Assembly: GCF_002954265.1 (NCBI RefSeq)
Contig: NZ_PPSL01000004.1
Location: 124,001-188,000, forward strand
Reading direction: 5' to 3'
DNA from: Flavipsychrobacter stenotrophus
Lineage (GTDB): Bacteria > Bacteroidota > Bacteroidia > Chitinophagales > Chitinophagaceae
DNA length: 64,000 nucleotides
Shown: positions 54,563 to 63,173 of the stretch, piece after piece
How positions within the stretch are numbered: position 1 is the stretch's first letter
How the letters are laid out: every line of letters begins with the position of its first letter
Notes under the pieces: generated by a model
The model's database searches: none
What the model was told of the DNA's origin: nothing
Seen by the model: only the letters and a program-made list of their open reading frames with translations
Made by a program: the position numbers and the translations under genes

Positions 54563-54823
54563 ATGAGAAAAATGAAGCAAATCCTTATGAAATCGAAGCT
54601 GCTTTTATTACCCATTTTAATGTTTTTTATCTTCACCGTGCTTCCAAATATCGTTTTGGCGCAGTCGGGGTTTGATAATAATACAGGATCGGATACAGGT
54701 GGAGTAGATGTGGTTGACGTACCCCTGGATGGTGGTACAGTGATTCTGATAGCCGCGGGTGTATTATTTGGAGTTTACAAATTATACAAGATTGCCCAAG
54801 ATAGATTGGTTACAACTAACTAA
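54563..54823 (+). CDS. Small PID-CTERM-like membrane protein
   Basis: 86 residues. N-terminal signal/anchor (about 5-34, ending NIVLAQ), a Gly/Asp/Asn-rich spacer, then VPLDGGTVILIAAGVLFGVYK, which matches the PIDGG...LLAAGVGYG pattern of the PID-CTERM sorting domain with Leu in place of Ile, and a short basic tail. Sorting and a membrane-embedded C-terminus are inferred; the mature core is only about 20 residues, so the protein may be a small surface or signalling peptide. Strong promoter and terminator are present. Confidence 0.7.
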   Translation: MRKMKQILMKSKLLLLPILMFFIFTVLPNIVLAQSGFDNNTGSDTGGVDVVDVPLDGGTVILIAAGVLFGVYKLYKIAQDRLVTTN

Positions 54824-54859
54824 TAGTCAATCTTTTAGGTTATTCTTTACAAAGATATT

Positions 54860-54900
54860 AATGCCAATCAGCAATATTATTTATCGCTGATTGGCATTTT
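54860..54900 (+). terminator. Intrinsic terminator after the PID-CTERM-like gene
   Basis: AATGCCAATCAGC pairs with GCTGATTGGCATT (13 bp) across a 13-base loop, followed by TT. The 168 bases beyond to the next gene hold nothing recognised. Confidence 0.8.
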
Positions 54901-55068
54901 CTATTGCTTGAACTGAAGGTTTTATATTTCATTTGGTTTAGGTCTGTCCGGTTATTGTTTGGACGAACGCAAATATCCACTGCACCCACTCAAATAGTGG
55001 TGAGCTTAATTTATTAAATCCGTTGTGTATTGTTTTAATGTTCTATACTGGCTGCATAAAATCAATGC

Positions 55069-55971
55069 CTAGTTGCTTAGTATTCTTATCTCTACGCGCC
55101 TGTTCTTTTCTGCATCTTCCTCCGATCGCTCGTAGGCAACAATTGGGTGTTGCTTGCCAAATCCGGCAAACTGCAAACGTTCCTCATCTATCCCTTTGTT
55201 TACAAGGTAGCGCAGTATGGCTTTTGCCCTGTTTACCGACAATAGAAGCTCATTAGTATCTATATCCAGCGCATCGGGTACATCTCCGTGTATACAGCAC
55301 ACGTGACCTTCAATACTGATCTTCAATCTGGGGTTGTCTTTTAGCGTAGCGTATAACTTCTCCAGTGTGTTGAATGATTCCGGTTTTATCATATGGCTCC
55401 CAGCCGGGAAATATACATTCTTTAACAAAATTGTTTGACCTTCTTTCAGGGTGTTTAGTTCTTTAATATCACTTGGTTTATTGCTGCCGCTGCCGGCTGT
55501 TGTGGTCTCTTTTGGCGGTTTAGATGCAGTTGTGGGGTAGTGGCGGGGTTGTTCTGAAAAGTTAAATTTGTTGTTCACAACAATATCTACTTTCCGGTCT
55601 ACAGGGTTGCCTTCTTTATCTGTGGTATCCCTTCTTTTTACTTCGCCCTTACCTACGCATACTTTTACATCGGCTGCATTTATTCCGTATTTGATAAGGT
55701 AATCCTTCACGTTTTTGGCGCGTTGCATAGACAGGTTCTTGTTGTATTGCTCAGAACCAAGAAAGTCGGCATAACCTACTACCATTACGGTACTTCCGTT
55801 AATGATCTTGTCATTGTAAATAAGCAGGTCGATCTTCTTTTCAGTATTCTTGTTGAGTGCCGCTACGTTCAGGTCAAAGTACAGGTGAAAAGTATCTATC
55901 ATGCGTTGCGCAGATACAGACAATGTAAAGAAAGTAAAGAGTAGGGAAAGCAAAATTCTATACATAACCAA
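55069..55971 (-). CDS. Tandem OmpA-domain protein
   Basis: 300 residues with a signal peptide (about 1-21, ending SVSAQR). Two OmpA-like peptidoglycan-binding domains: the first at about 28-135 (VGYADFLGSEQYNKNLSMQR), the second at about 180-300 (VYFPAGSHMIKPES ... SIEGHVCCIHGDVPD ... VNRAKAILRYLVNKG). The second contains two neighbouring cysteines (HVCCIHGD), uncommon at this point. A Thr/Ser/Pro-rich linker joins the domains. No barrel is present, so it is a periplasmic or outer-membrane-attached peptidoglycan anchor. MVMYR or MYR start is possible. Confidence 0.88.
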   Translation of the reverse strand: MVMYRILLSLLFTFFTLSVSAQRMIDTFHLYFDLNVAALNKNTEKKIDLLIYNDKIINGSTVMVVGYADFLGSEQYNKNLSMQRAKNVKDYLIKYGINAADVKVCVGKGEVKRRDTTDKEGNPVDRKVDIVVNNKFNFSEQPRHYPTTASKPPKETTTAGSGSNKPSDIKELNTLKEGQTILLKNVYFPAGSHMIKPESFNTLEKLYATLKDNPRLKISIEGHVCCIHGDVPDALDIDTNELLLSVNRAKAILRYLVNKGIDEERLQFAGFGKQHPIVAYERSEEDAEKNRRVEIRILSN

Positions 55972-56099
55972 CTAAATCAGGTATAAAGTAAGTATATTTT
56001 TTTGATATACGGCGTCTGTCATGTAAGTTCATGATCGGGAATTGCCCGAAAATGAAAAGTTTTATGACTTTCTTAGCGGTTTTTCTCACCAGGTCTCGT

Positions 56100-56549
56100 T
56101 TATTTCTTTTTTGCCATCAGGTATCCAGCATATGCTGTTGGTACATACGCAAAGGCATTGGCTATAACAAACCATGTAGGGTGAGATAGTGATGTAGCAT
56201 TAATAACACCACCCAAAGTAAATACCAACCCGCATATAACGGCCGGTCTCCAGGTTTTATTTGAAATAGCTTCTGTAGTCAATGTTGGATTTTTAATTTT
56301 CGTGCTGCCGCTTTCCGCTATAAGGGTCGTCACAATGCCAACTGCCATTGCTGCTAGGGCATAAATGCTTAGCAGCAATAAATAGGCTTGCATAGGCATT
56401 TTGGCAAGTGCAAGAATCATCTGAGCTTTGTTGTTAACGTCTGTTCCTTCCGGCAGGGGATACAATGTACCCGAAAAACTCTCGCCTGCCGATATGATCA
56501 GAAATCCGGTAATCAGGCCGGTAACAATAGACAAGATCCTTTTTTTCAT
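56100..56549 (-). CDS. Four-helix membrane protein, unknown
   Basis: 149 residues, helices at about 4-22, 50-75, 100-120 and 125-145, the first possibly a signal anchor. No motif recognised. It stands alone between the OmpA gene and the queuosine transporter with 128 and 117 base gaps. Confidence 0.65.
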   Translation of the reverse strand: MKKRILSIVTGLITGFLIISAGESFSGTLYPLPEGTDVNNKAQMILALAKMPMQAYLLLLSIYALAAMAVGIVTTLIAESGSTKIKNPTLTTEAISNKTWRPAVICGLVFTLGGVINATSLSHPTWFVIANAFAYVPTAYAGYLMAKKK

Positions 56550-56666
56550 AACTTATATGTTGCTGTAATAGACATTGCAAATATGGCCATTTTTAAATTA
56601 ATAGTATAGCGTTCGGTTTAACTGGCTGGTGTTTGTATCTTTATTCACATAAGTATAGCACAGTAT

Positions 56667-57452
56667 ATGGTTCATAAATTATTGGGTGACAGGCCTACAA
56701 AGTTGTTTGTTATCCTCGCATCTTTCTTTGTTGCTAATGCATTGATAGCAGAGTGTATTGGCGGCAAGCTATTCTCTTTAGAGCGCGTCTTCGGTGTGAT
56801 GCCACATCCGTTTAGTTTGCTGGGAGAGCCAGGACTTACTTTTACGCTTACTGCGGGTGTGCTGCTGTGGCCGTTTGAGTTCATCATGACTGACATAGTA
56901 AACGAATATTTCGGGCCTAAGGCGGTAAGGCGAATATCTTACATTGCTATCGGGCTTATATGCTATGCTTTTCTTATGTTCTATCTGGCGATACATGTGC
57001 CCGCTGACCAGGGCTTCTGGACCGGTAGCCAAAAGGATGCCGGTGTACCTGATATGCAGGTAGCTTTTACCAGTGTATTTGGCCAGGGTATGTGGATCAT
57101 TGTAGGTAGTCTTATGGCGTTTTTGCTGAGCCAATTGGTTGATGTTTATATCTTTCATAAGATCAAAAAGGTGACCGGTGAAAAGAAGGTATGGTTGCGG
57201 GCTACGGGGTCAACAGTAGTGTCGCAGCTGGTAGACAGTTTTGTGGTGCTGTTCATTGCATTTAAGATAGGCAAAGGCTGGTCTTATCAGCGTGTATTGT
57301 CTATATGCCTTGTCAACTATGCTTATAAGTTTACAATGGCAATTGTGCTTACTCCCCTCATATACATAATAGAGCAAAGTATAGAAAAATACCTGGGTAA
57401 AGAAATAACGCATAAGATGAAACAAAGTGCTATGGGTATCATTAATGAATAA
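56667..57452 (+). CDS. Queuosine precursor transporter (YhhQ/VUT family)
   Basis: 261 residues, six or seven membrane helices. The family residues LIAECIGGKL, FEFIMTDIVNEYFGPKAVRR, GSLMAFLLSQLVDVYIFHKIKK, and WLRATGSTVVSQLVDSFVVLFIAF are all present. It imports preQ0/preQ1 for queuosine synthesis. No que gene is nearby. Only about 90 bases separate it from the CDF gene. Confidence 0.93.
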   Translation: MVHKLLGDRPTKLFVILASFFVANALIAECIGGKLFSLERVFGVMPHPFSLLGEPGLTFTLTAGVLLWPFEFIMTDIVNEYFGPKAVRRISYIAIGLICYAFLMFYLAIHVPADQGFWTGSQKDAGVPDMQVAFTSVFGQGMWIIVGSLMAFLLSQLVDVYIFHKIKKVTGEKKVWLRATGSTVVSQLVDSFVVLFIAFKIGKGWSYQRVLSICLVNYAYKFTMAIVLTPLIYIIEQSIEKYLGKEITHKMKQSAMGIINE

Positions 57453-57543
57453 GGAATAATGATAAATTTTATATTCGTTTGCTGATTAAAACATGCCCCT
57501 TGGTTGGTAAAAAAGCGGGAACTTTGCGCTACAGCTGCCATCA

Positions 57544-58542
57544 ATGAGTTTAGCCACACAGAATCTAAGTTTCCAGAAAAAATTAACCGCCATTACTGTT
57601 TTACTGTTTATAGTAAAGGTGGTGGCGTGGGCATTTACACATTCTGTTGCTATACTTACCGATACGCTTGAATACACCATAAATGTTGTAGCTGGTTTTA
57701 TTAGTCTTTATAGTCTTTATTTATCTGCCCAGCCTAAGGATGAAAACCATCCGTATGGTCATGGTAAAGCGGAGTTTGTGTCTGCTGCAATAGAGGGTAT
57801 CCTTATGGTGGTATCTTGCTTTGTGATAGTCTATGAAGCGATCAATAATCTCTTTTACCGGCCACATACTTTTCATAAGCTCGACTATGGTATCTACCTG
57901 GTGGCACTAACTGCTATTGTGAACTTTATAGCGGGCTATTATGCCATAAGAAAGGGCAAACAAAACAATGCACTCACGCTGATTGCAACAGGTAAGCATA
58001 TGCAGAGCGATACCTATGGTACGCTCGGTATTGTAGTCGGATTGATCATTTTGTACTTCACTGGTTATGCCTGGATAGATAGCGCCATAAGTATACTTTT
58101 TGCCGTATTTATCTTTGTTGCAGGCTATAAGGTATTGCGTAGTTCTATTGCAGGAATAATGGATGAAGCAGATAAAGAGTTGTTGGATAGGGTAGTGAAA
58201 TATCTTAGTGAGCACCGCCGCCAAAACTGGATGGATATTCATAACCTGCGCATCATTAAGTATGGCAGCATTCTTCATCTGGATTGCCACACTACTATTC
58301 CATGGTACTTTAATATTAATGAAGGGCACGAAGAAGTAAAAGCGCTGGAAGATATGATCAGGGAGAACTTTGGTGAGCACGTTGAGATGTTTGTACACAC
58401 AGATGGTTGCCTGCCAATATCTTGCGCTATATGTATCAAACAAGACTGTAATGTACGCCAGCACGAGTTTATAAGGCGTGTGCAGTGGGACGTGAAGAAT
58501 GTGTCTAATAATGGCAAGCATACTATTAATACAGAAAATTAA
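57544..58542 (+). CDS. Cation diffusion facilitator with Cys-rich C-terminus
   Basis: 332 residues. Six membrane helices then a cytosolic domain. Helix 2 has TDTLEYTINV, where the Asp/His metal ligands of YiiP-type transporters are Glu and Asn, as in a subgroup of the family; helix 5 has HMQSDTYGT with His and Asp. HPYGHGKAE follows helix 3. The C-terminal end DGCLPISCAICIKQDCN adds four cysteines. Metal specificity cannot be set; Zn, Fe or Co are possible. arsR begins 40 bases after its stop. Confidence 0.88.
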   Translation: MSLATQNLSFQKKLTAITVLLFIVKVVAWAFTHSVAILTDTLEYTINVVAGFISLYSLYLSAQPKDENHPYGHGKAEFVSAAIEGILMVVSCFVIVYEAINNLFYRPHTFHKLDYGIYLVALTAIVNFIAGYYAIRKGKQNNALTLIATGKHMQSDTYGTLGIVVGLIILYFTGYAWIDSAISILFAVFIFVAGYKVLRSSIAGIMDEADKELLDRVVKYLSEHRRQNWMDIHNLRIIKYGSILHLDCHTTIPWYFNINEGHEEVKALEDMIRENFGEHVEMFVHTDGCLPISCAICIKQDCNVRQHEFIRRVQWDVKNVSNNGKHTINTEN

Positions 58543-58559
58543 TTTGGTGGGTTGATAAT

Positions 58560-58579
58560 TCAATCGTAATATTACAATA
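58560..58579. promoter_or_regulatory. Operator-like element upstream of arsR (copy 1)
   Basis: TCAATCGTAATATTACAATA ends 4 bases before the arsR ATG. Its inner GTAATATTAC is a perfect palindrome. It matches the element at 58927-58946 in 18 of 20 positions. A repressor site overlapping the translation start region is inferred. Confidence 0.7.
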
Positions 58580-58582
58580 GAT

Positions 58583-58909
58583 ATGGGGCTTACTAAAACT
58601 GAAATTTTTACTGAAGAACAAAACAGGCTGGCAACGATGCTTAAGGCATTGGCGCATCCGGCCCGTATTGCCATTCTGCAGCAGATCATCAAAGCCAATG
58701 CCTGCATCTGTGGTCAGCTGGTAGATGAGCTTGGCCTTGCTCAGGCAACCATTTCGCAGCACCTAAAAGAATTGAAAAATGCGGGTATCATACAAGGCAC
58801 TATAGAAGGTGTTACGGTTTGTTATTGTATAGAGCCCAAGGCGTGGAAGCTGCTGCAAAAAGATCTGTCTATATTCTTCAAGTCATTTGATGTGAAGAAT
58901 TGTTGTTGA
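58583..58909 (+). CDS. arsR: ArsR-family metalloregulator
   Basis: 108 residues, winged helix with the DNA-recognition helix in LGLAQATISQHLKELKNAGI. Cysteines in NACICGQL (the ArsR ELCVCDL position) and the C-terminal NCC could form a trivalent arsenic site. It should repress the operon and release it on metalloid binding. Its own start lies next to an operator-like repeat, which suggests autoregulation. Confidence 0.92.
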   Translation: MGLTKTEIFTEEQNRLATMLKALAHPARIAILQQIIKANACICGQLVDELGLAQATISQHLKELKNAGIIQGTIEGVTVCYCIEPKAWKLLQKDLSIFFKSFDVKNCC

Positions 58910-58926
58910 TTTTTTTTTAGTCTAAA

Positions 58927-58946
58927 TCAATCGTAAAATTGCAATA
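58927..58946. promoter_or_regulatory. Operator-like element upstream of the DUF6428 gene (copy 2)
   Basis: TCAATCGTAAAATTGCAATA, 18 of 20 bases identical to the copy before arsR, followed by a further inverted repeat (CAATATTG). It lies 39 bases before the DUF6428 gene, so this gene and acr3 may have a second ArsR-controlled promoter. Confidence 0.7.
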
Positions 58947-58984
58947 TTGTAATCATTGAATAGTCATCTAAACTAAATTGAAAA

Positions 58985-59458
58985 ATGAAACTATCTGAAA
59001 TAAAGTTGCACCTGGAGAATGCTGACGGAGTTAATTTTAAATTGCCCAATGGCACGATGGTTCCGGAGCATTTCCATGTTACAGAAGTGGGTATCATTAC
59101 CAAAGATTTTATAGATTGCGGCGGTACTGTGCGGCACGAAAAAGTAGCTAACTTCCAGCTGTGGAATGCCAACGATACAGAGCATAGGTTGAAGGCCGGG
59201 AAACTGTTAAAGATCATAGCGCTGTCGGAAAAAGTATTGGGCATAGAAGACCTGGAGATCGAAGTGGAGTATCAGTCTGATACCATTGGGAAATATGATT
59301 TGGGTTTCGATGGAACAGACTTCTTGCTACTGCCCAAACAGACTGCGTGTCTTGCATCTGACCATTGCGGTATACCGCAGCATAAGCAAAAAATAGAGAT
59401 GAAAGTGTTGGGTTCATCGGCTGATAGCTGCTGCACACCGGGTGGTGGTTGCTGCTGA
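58985..59458 (+). CDS. DUF6428-like arsenic-operon protein
   Basis: 157 residues without signal peptide or membrane helix. MKLSEIKLHLENADGVNFKL start, the GTMVPEHFHVTEVGIITK and DCGGTVRHEKVANFQLW segments are typical of DUF6428, a family found in arsenic operons of Bacteroidota, as recalled from its usual neighbours. The C-terminus CCTPGGGCC has four cysteines and could bind arsenite. Cytosolic. It takes the place where arsC or arsD often lies. Confidence 0.8.
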   Translation: MKLSEIKLHLENADGVNFKLPNGTMVPEHFHVTEVGIITKDFIDCGGTVRHEKVANFQLWNANDTEHRLKAGKLLKIIALSEKVLGIEDLEIEVEYQSDTIGKYDLGFDGTDFLLLPKQTACLASDHCGIPQHKQKIEMKVLGSSADSCCTPGGGCC

Positions 59459-59483
59459 TTTTTCTATACATAAACTATTATAA

Positions 59484-60566
59484 ATGTCTGCAAATAATTG
59501 TGCTCCCGCCGCCAATAGAAAGCGCCTGGGATTTATTGACCGGTACCTTACGCTCTGGATATTTCTGGCAATGATCATTGGTGTGGGGATGGGTTATTTT
59601 ATCCCTTCCTTGCCTGCCACTATCAATTCTTATTCCAGCGGTACTACCAATATACCACTGGCTGTTGGGCTGATATTAATGATGTATCCGCCATTGGCTA
59701 AGGTGCGTTTTGAGAAGATACCTAAGGTGTTTAAGAATGTAAAATTGCTGGCGGTATCGCTCTTTATTACGTGGATAATAGGGCCTTTATTAATGTTCTC
59801 TTTAAGTGCATTGTTTCTCAGTCATTACCCCGAGTATATGACCGGGCTCATCATCATAGGTATAGCGCCATGTATAGCCATGGTGATAGTGTGGAACGAG
59901 CTTGCAGAGGGTAATAGGGAGTATGTGGCTGGGCTTGTTGGCATTAATAGTTTGCTGCAGGTTTTGTTCTTTAGTGTATATGCCTGGTTCTTGCTGCAGG
60001 TGTTGCTACCGCTGCTGGGTATACCGGGTTTGCACATAGATATATCTATTTCGGAGATAGCCAAAACAGTAGGCGTGTACCTGGGTATACCATTTGTAGC
60101 AGGTGTCGTAAGCAGGGCGATTCTTGTAAAAGTTAAGGGTGAGGAATGGTTCAATAGCAAGTATATACCGGCAATTTCGCCCATTACTTTGGTGGCACTT
60201 TTGTTTACTATAATTGTTATGTTCAGCCTTAAGGGAGACCTTGTTGTGAAGCTGCCTTTTGATGTGTTGCGGATAGCCGTGCCGCTGGCTGTATACTTTG
60301 CTGTTATGTTCATAGTGGCGTTTTTTGCAGGTAAGTGGGCCGGTGCAGATTATGCTGAAAATGCTGCGGTTTCATTTACTGCAGCAGGTAATAATTTTGA
60401 GTTGGCGATAGCTGTTTCCATAGGTGTTTTCGGTATCAATTCGGGACAGGCATTCGCTGGTGTGATAGGGCCATTGGTAGAGGTGCCTGCCTTGATATCT
60501 CTGGTCAATGTAGCCTTCTGGCTCAGAAAAAAATATTATGCTCATCAACTAAAAGAACAATTATGA
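59484..60566 (+). CDS. acr3: ACR3-family arsenite efflux permease
   Basis: 360 residues, ten membrane helices. [24 protein letters not shown] start, [12 protein letters not shown], the conserved cysteine in [19 protein letters not shown], and the C-terminal [18 protein letters not shown] are the ACR3 fingerprint. It exports arsenite. It begins 25 bases after the DUF6428 gene. Its stop overlaps the phosphoesterase start by 4 bases. Confidence 0.96.
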   Translation: MSANNCAPAANRKRLGFIDRYLTLWIFLAMIIGVGMGYFIPSLPATINSYSSGTTNIPLAVGLILMMYPPLAKVRFEKIPKVFKNVKLLAVSLFITWIIGPLLMFSLSALFLSHYPEYMTGLIIIGIAPCIAMVIVWNELAEGNREYVAGLVGINSLLQVLFFSVYAWFLLQVLLPLLGIPGLHIDISISEIAKTVGVYLGIPFVAGVVSRAILVKVKGEEWFNSKYIPAISPITLVALLFTIIVMFSLKGDLVVKLPFDVLRIAVPLAVYFAVMFIVAFFAGKWAGADYAENAAVSFTAAGNNFELAIAVSIGVFGINSGQAFAGVIGPLVEVPALISLVNVAFWLRKKYYAHQLKEQL

Positions 60567-61336
60567 GAATAGCCCTTTTCAGCGATATTCATGCCAACCT
60601 TCCTGCTCTGGAAGCCTTCTTTACGGATGTAGACAGGCACGATGTAGATGCCATTTATTGCCTGGGCGATATGGTTGGCTACAACATATGGCCTAACGAG
60701 GTAGTAAACGAAATACGCAGGAGAAAGATACCATCCATTGCCGGCAATTATGACTTCGGTATAGGGCGTGCTATCAACGACTGCGGGTGCGCTTATAAGA
60801 CCGATGAAGAGAAAGCCAATGGCAATATCTCCATCACCTATACCAATTCGATAATGAACGATGCTGAGCGTAACTATCTGCGTACATTGCCGGCACATAT
60901 AAAAGTGGAGTTTCAGCTGAATAATGACCAACTGAACCTACTGCTGGTACATGGTTCTCCCCGCAAGATCAATGAGTATTTATTTGAAGACCGTGAAGAG
61001 AAGAGTATGCTGCGTATCATGCGCGATGCAGGTGCTGATATCATGTGCTTTGGGCATACCCACAAGCCTTATCATAGAGTGCTTACCGTAGTTAATGGTG
61101 ATACAACCTCATACCGACATGCGATAAATATTGGGTCGGTAGGGAAGCCGAAGGATGGGGATGCCCGTGGTGGATATGTGCTGCTGACAGTGAATGATGA
61201 TAGCTCTGTTTTGGTGGAGGATAGCATAGAGGTAGCGTTTATACGATTTGAGTATGATGTGGAACAAGCTGCAAAGGCGGTAGAGGATAGTCCGTTACCT
61301 AATGCCTATGCCGAGAGTTTAAGAAAGGGTATTTAG
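60563..61336 (+). CDS. Metallophosphoesterase coupled to acr3
   Basis: 257 residues, calcineurin-like fold with the metal motifs in order: [31 protein letters not shown] and FGHTHKPYH. It is similar to the MJ0936/YfcE group. The ATG overlaps the acr3 stop in an ATGA, so it is translationally coupled to arsenite export. The substrate is unknown; a role in arsenic or phosphate metabolism is inferred from context. It converges with the SMR gene by a 4-base overlap. Confidence 0.93.
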   Translation: MRIALFSDIHANLPALEAFFTDVDRHDVDAIYCLGDMVGYNIWPNEVVNEIRRRKIPSIAGNYDFGIGRAINDCGCAYKTDEEKANGNISITYTNSIMNDAERNYLRTLPAHIKVEFQLNNDQLNLLLVHGSPRKINEYLFEDREEKSMLRIMRDAGADIMCFGHTHKPYHRVLTVVNGDTTSYRHAINIGSVGKPKDGDARGGYVLLTVNDDSSVLVEDSIEVAFIRFEYDVEQAAKAVEDSPLPNAYAESLRKGI

Positions 61337-61662
61337 TGGCTGGAGACGAACTTTAATCCGGCGATAGATCCGATCAAAGTGAAGAGGAAGAATATGCGCC
61401 AGAAAGTGGCCGGTTCTTTAAAAATGAAGATACCTACCAGCACTGTGCCTACCGCACCTATACCGGTCCATACGGCATATGCGGTGCCGATAGGCAGTGT
61501 TAGTGTGGCTTTATAAAGCAGCAACATACTGATGATGAGGCATACAAAGAAACCTGCTCCCCATAGGGTGGCGGTAGTGCCGGTGGTTTCTTTCATCTTG
61601 CCCAGGCATGAAGCGAATCCTGTCTCGAATAGTCCGGCGATGATGAGTAATATCCAGTTCAT
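61333..61662 (-). CDS. gdx: SMR-family exporter, Gdx/SugE type (guanidinium)
   Basis: 109 residues, four helices. The conserved proton/substrate glutamate is Glu13 in IIAGLFETGFA, and LPIGTAYAVWTGIGAVGTVLVGI is the SugE/Gdx signature. The AGLFE start with a small-residue helix 1 and the GTAYAVWTGIGA loop favour the guanidinium exporter over EmrE. No guanidine riboswitch is seen upstream. It is divergent from the fluoride riboswitch. Confidence 0.87.
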   Translation of the reverse strand: MNWILLIIAGLFETGFASCLGKMKETTGTTATLWGAGFFVCLIISMLLLYKATLTLPIGTAYAVWTGIGAVGTVLVGIFIFKEPATFWRIFFLFTLIGSIAGLKFVSSH

Positions 61663-61680
61663 GGTGGCAAAGGTATTTGA

Positions 61681-61711
61681 TTTGGCGTTTTTGAGGTAAA
61701 GGCTATCTTTG
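61681..61711 (+). promoter_or_regulatory. Promoter of the fluoride-riboswitch transcript
   Basis: TTTG (61681-61684), 19-bp spacer, TATCTTTG (61704-61711), ideally placed about 10 bases before the riboswitch. Confidence 0.85.
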
Positions 61712-61720
61712 TATCAACAA

Positions 61721-61773
61721 AAGGCAATGGTGTCTGCCTACTCAACCGCCCTAAAAAGCTGATGGCGCCTGCA
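61721..61773 (+). promoter_or_regulatory. Fluoride riboswitch (crcB motif)
   Basis: GGCAATGGTGTCTGCC, then AACCGCC, then GCTGATGGCGCCTGC: the conserved parts of the fluoride aptamer in order and at the right spacing. It is in the leader of the CLC-F gene, with its own promoter. No separate terminator or anti-terminator is obvious, so control may be on translation. Confidence 0.9.
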
Positions 61774-61823
61774 AATAATAGTGCTGCAATAACGTGGTAA
61801 CTATAAATGTATTATTTGTGGGT

Positions 61824-63077
61824 ATGCAACAATTCAAACAATTTTTCAAAGCTGATCTTATACTCCGGTATCTACTTAAGTGGACCGCGCTGGCTATTCC
61901 TGTGACGCTGGTGACCGGTTCGATTGTGGCCTTCTTTCTGTGGCTGCTCGATGGGGTTACACAATACAGGTGGCAGCATATGTGGCTGCTGTATTTGCTG
62001 CCGGTGGCAGGTGTGGCCATCCATTTTCTGTATAAGGTTTTGGGCAAAGATGCTGAGCGGGGTAATAATCTGATCATTGACGAGATACACGAACCGGGTG
62101 GGGGCGTGCCCCTGCGTATGGTGCCGCTGGTATTGCTCACTACGCTCATCACCCACCTTTTTGGAGGATCTGCAGGACGGGAGGGGACTGCAGTGCAGAT
62201 AGGGGGGAGTATGGCAGGGGGCATAGGAAAGTTATTAAAGCTGTCTGCTGCTGATACCCACGTAGTGTTGATGATGGGTATAGCTGCGGGCTTTGGTGCT
62301 GTGTTTGGTACGCCTGTTGCCGGTGCTGTATTTGCCATAGAAGTACTGGTATTTAGTAAGCTACAATTCGATGCGTTGGTGCCCTGCCTATTAGCCGGGT
62401 TTATTGGGGATATTGTATGTACAGCATGGGGCATTCATCATACACATTATCTTGTTTCTTTTCATAGTGGATCGTCTGTTTTTCTTCATGTTAATACTTT
62501 GTTGTTGGTAAAGGCAGCGATTGCCGGCGCGCTGTTTGGACTGTGTGCATGGTTGTTCATTTTTCTATCCAATAAGGTAAAATCGTTGTCGCTCAAGTAC
62601 ATACCTGTGCAATGGCTTATTCCTGTGGTTGGTGGCTGCATCATTATCGGGCTTACGTGGTTGGTAGGTTCTACCGACTACCTGGGCCTGGGTGTGACAT
62701 CTCAGGATCTGCACGGTATCTCTATAGTCAATGCATTTCATGGGCATGGTGTTACGTACTGGAGCTGGCTGTGGAAGCTGGTGTTTACGGTCATTACGCT
62801 GAGTATGGGTTTTAAGGGTGGAGAGGTAACGCCGCTGTTCTTTATTGGTGCCGCACTGGGTAATACACTGGCAGTGGCTATGGGCGTGCCCGCAGATATG
62901 TTTGCGGCACTTGGTTTTATAGCTGTATTTGCCGGGGCCACTAATACGCCTGTTGCCTGCACGCTCTTGGGCATCGAGTTGTTTGGCGGTGAGTATAGCT
63001 TGTATTATGCTGTAGCATGTTTTGCGGCTTTTTATTGCAGTGGTAAGGGTGGGATATATCATGCGCAAAGGAGGTAG
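61824..63077 (+). CDS. eriC: Fluoride-exporting CLC-F type antiporter
   Basis: 417 residues from ATG 61824; a GTG at 61794 is less likely. CLC fold with GGSAGREGTAVQIGG and FGAVFGTPVAGAVFAIEV; the GSGIP chloride filter of common CLCs is not present. Together with the fluoride riboswitch immediately upstream this makes fluoride export by the CLC-F subgroup very likely. It acts in the inner membrane as F-/H+ antiporter. Symbol eriC is given for the family (often eriC-F). Confidence 0.87.
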   Translation: MQQFKQFFKADLILRYLLKWTALAIPVTLVTGSIVAFFLWLLDGVTQYRWQHMWLLYLLPVAGVAIHFLYKVLGKDAERGNNLIIDEIHEPGGGVPLRMVPLVLLTTLITHLFGGSAGREGTAVQIGGSMAGGIGKLLKLSAADTHVVLMMGIAAGFGAVFGTPVAGAVFAIEVLVFSKLQFDALVPCLLAGFIGDIVCTAWGIHHTHYLVSFHSGSSVFLHVNTLLLVKAAIAGALFGLCAWLFIFLSNKVKSLSLKYIPVQWLIPVVGGCIIIGLTWLVGSTDYLGLGVTSQDLHGISIVNAFHGHGVTYWSWLWKLVFTVITLSMGFKGGEVTPLFFIGAALGNTLAVAMGVPADMFAALGFIAVFAGATNTPVACTLLGIELFGGEYSLYYAVACFAAFYCSGKGGIYHAQRR

Positions 63078-63173
63078 AGTTCTTCCATTTTAGGTATCGA
63101 TTGGGTGAATAAATAGTGTAATAACCTTGTAACTGTCATTTAGTGTTGGGGTTTGTCCTAAATTAGCGGCTAT

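Noticed and set aside
61663-61823. Guanidine riboswitch for the SMR gene
   Set aside because: The structured region is the fluoride aptamer on the + strand; no guanidine aptamer sequence on the - strand.
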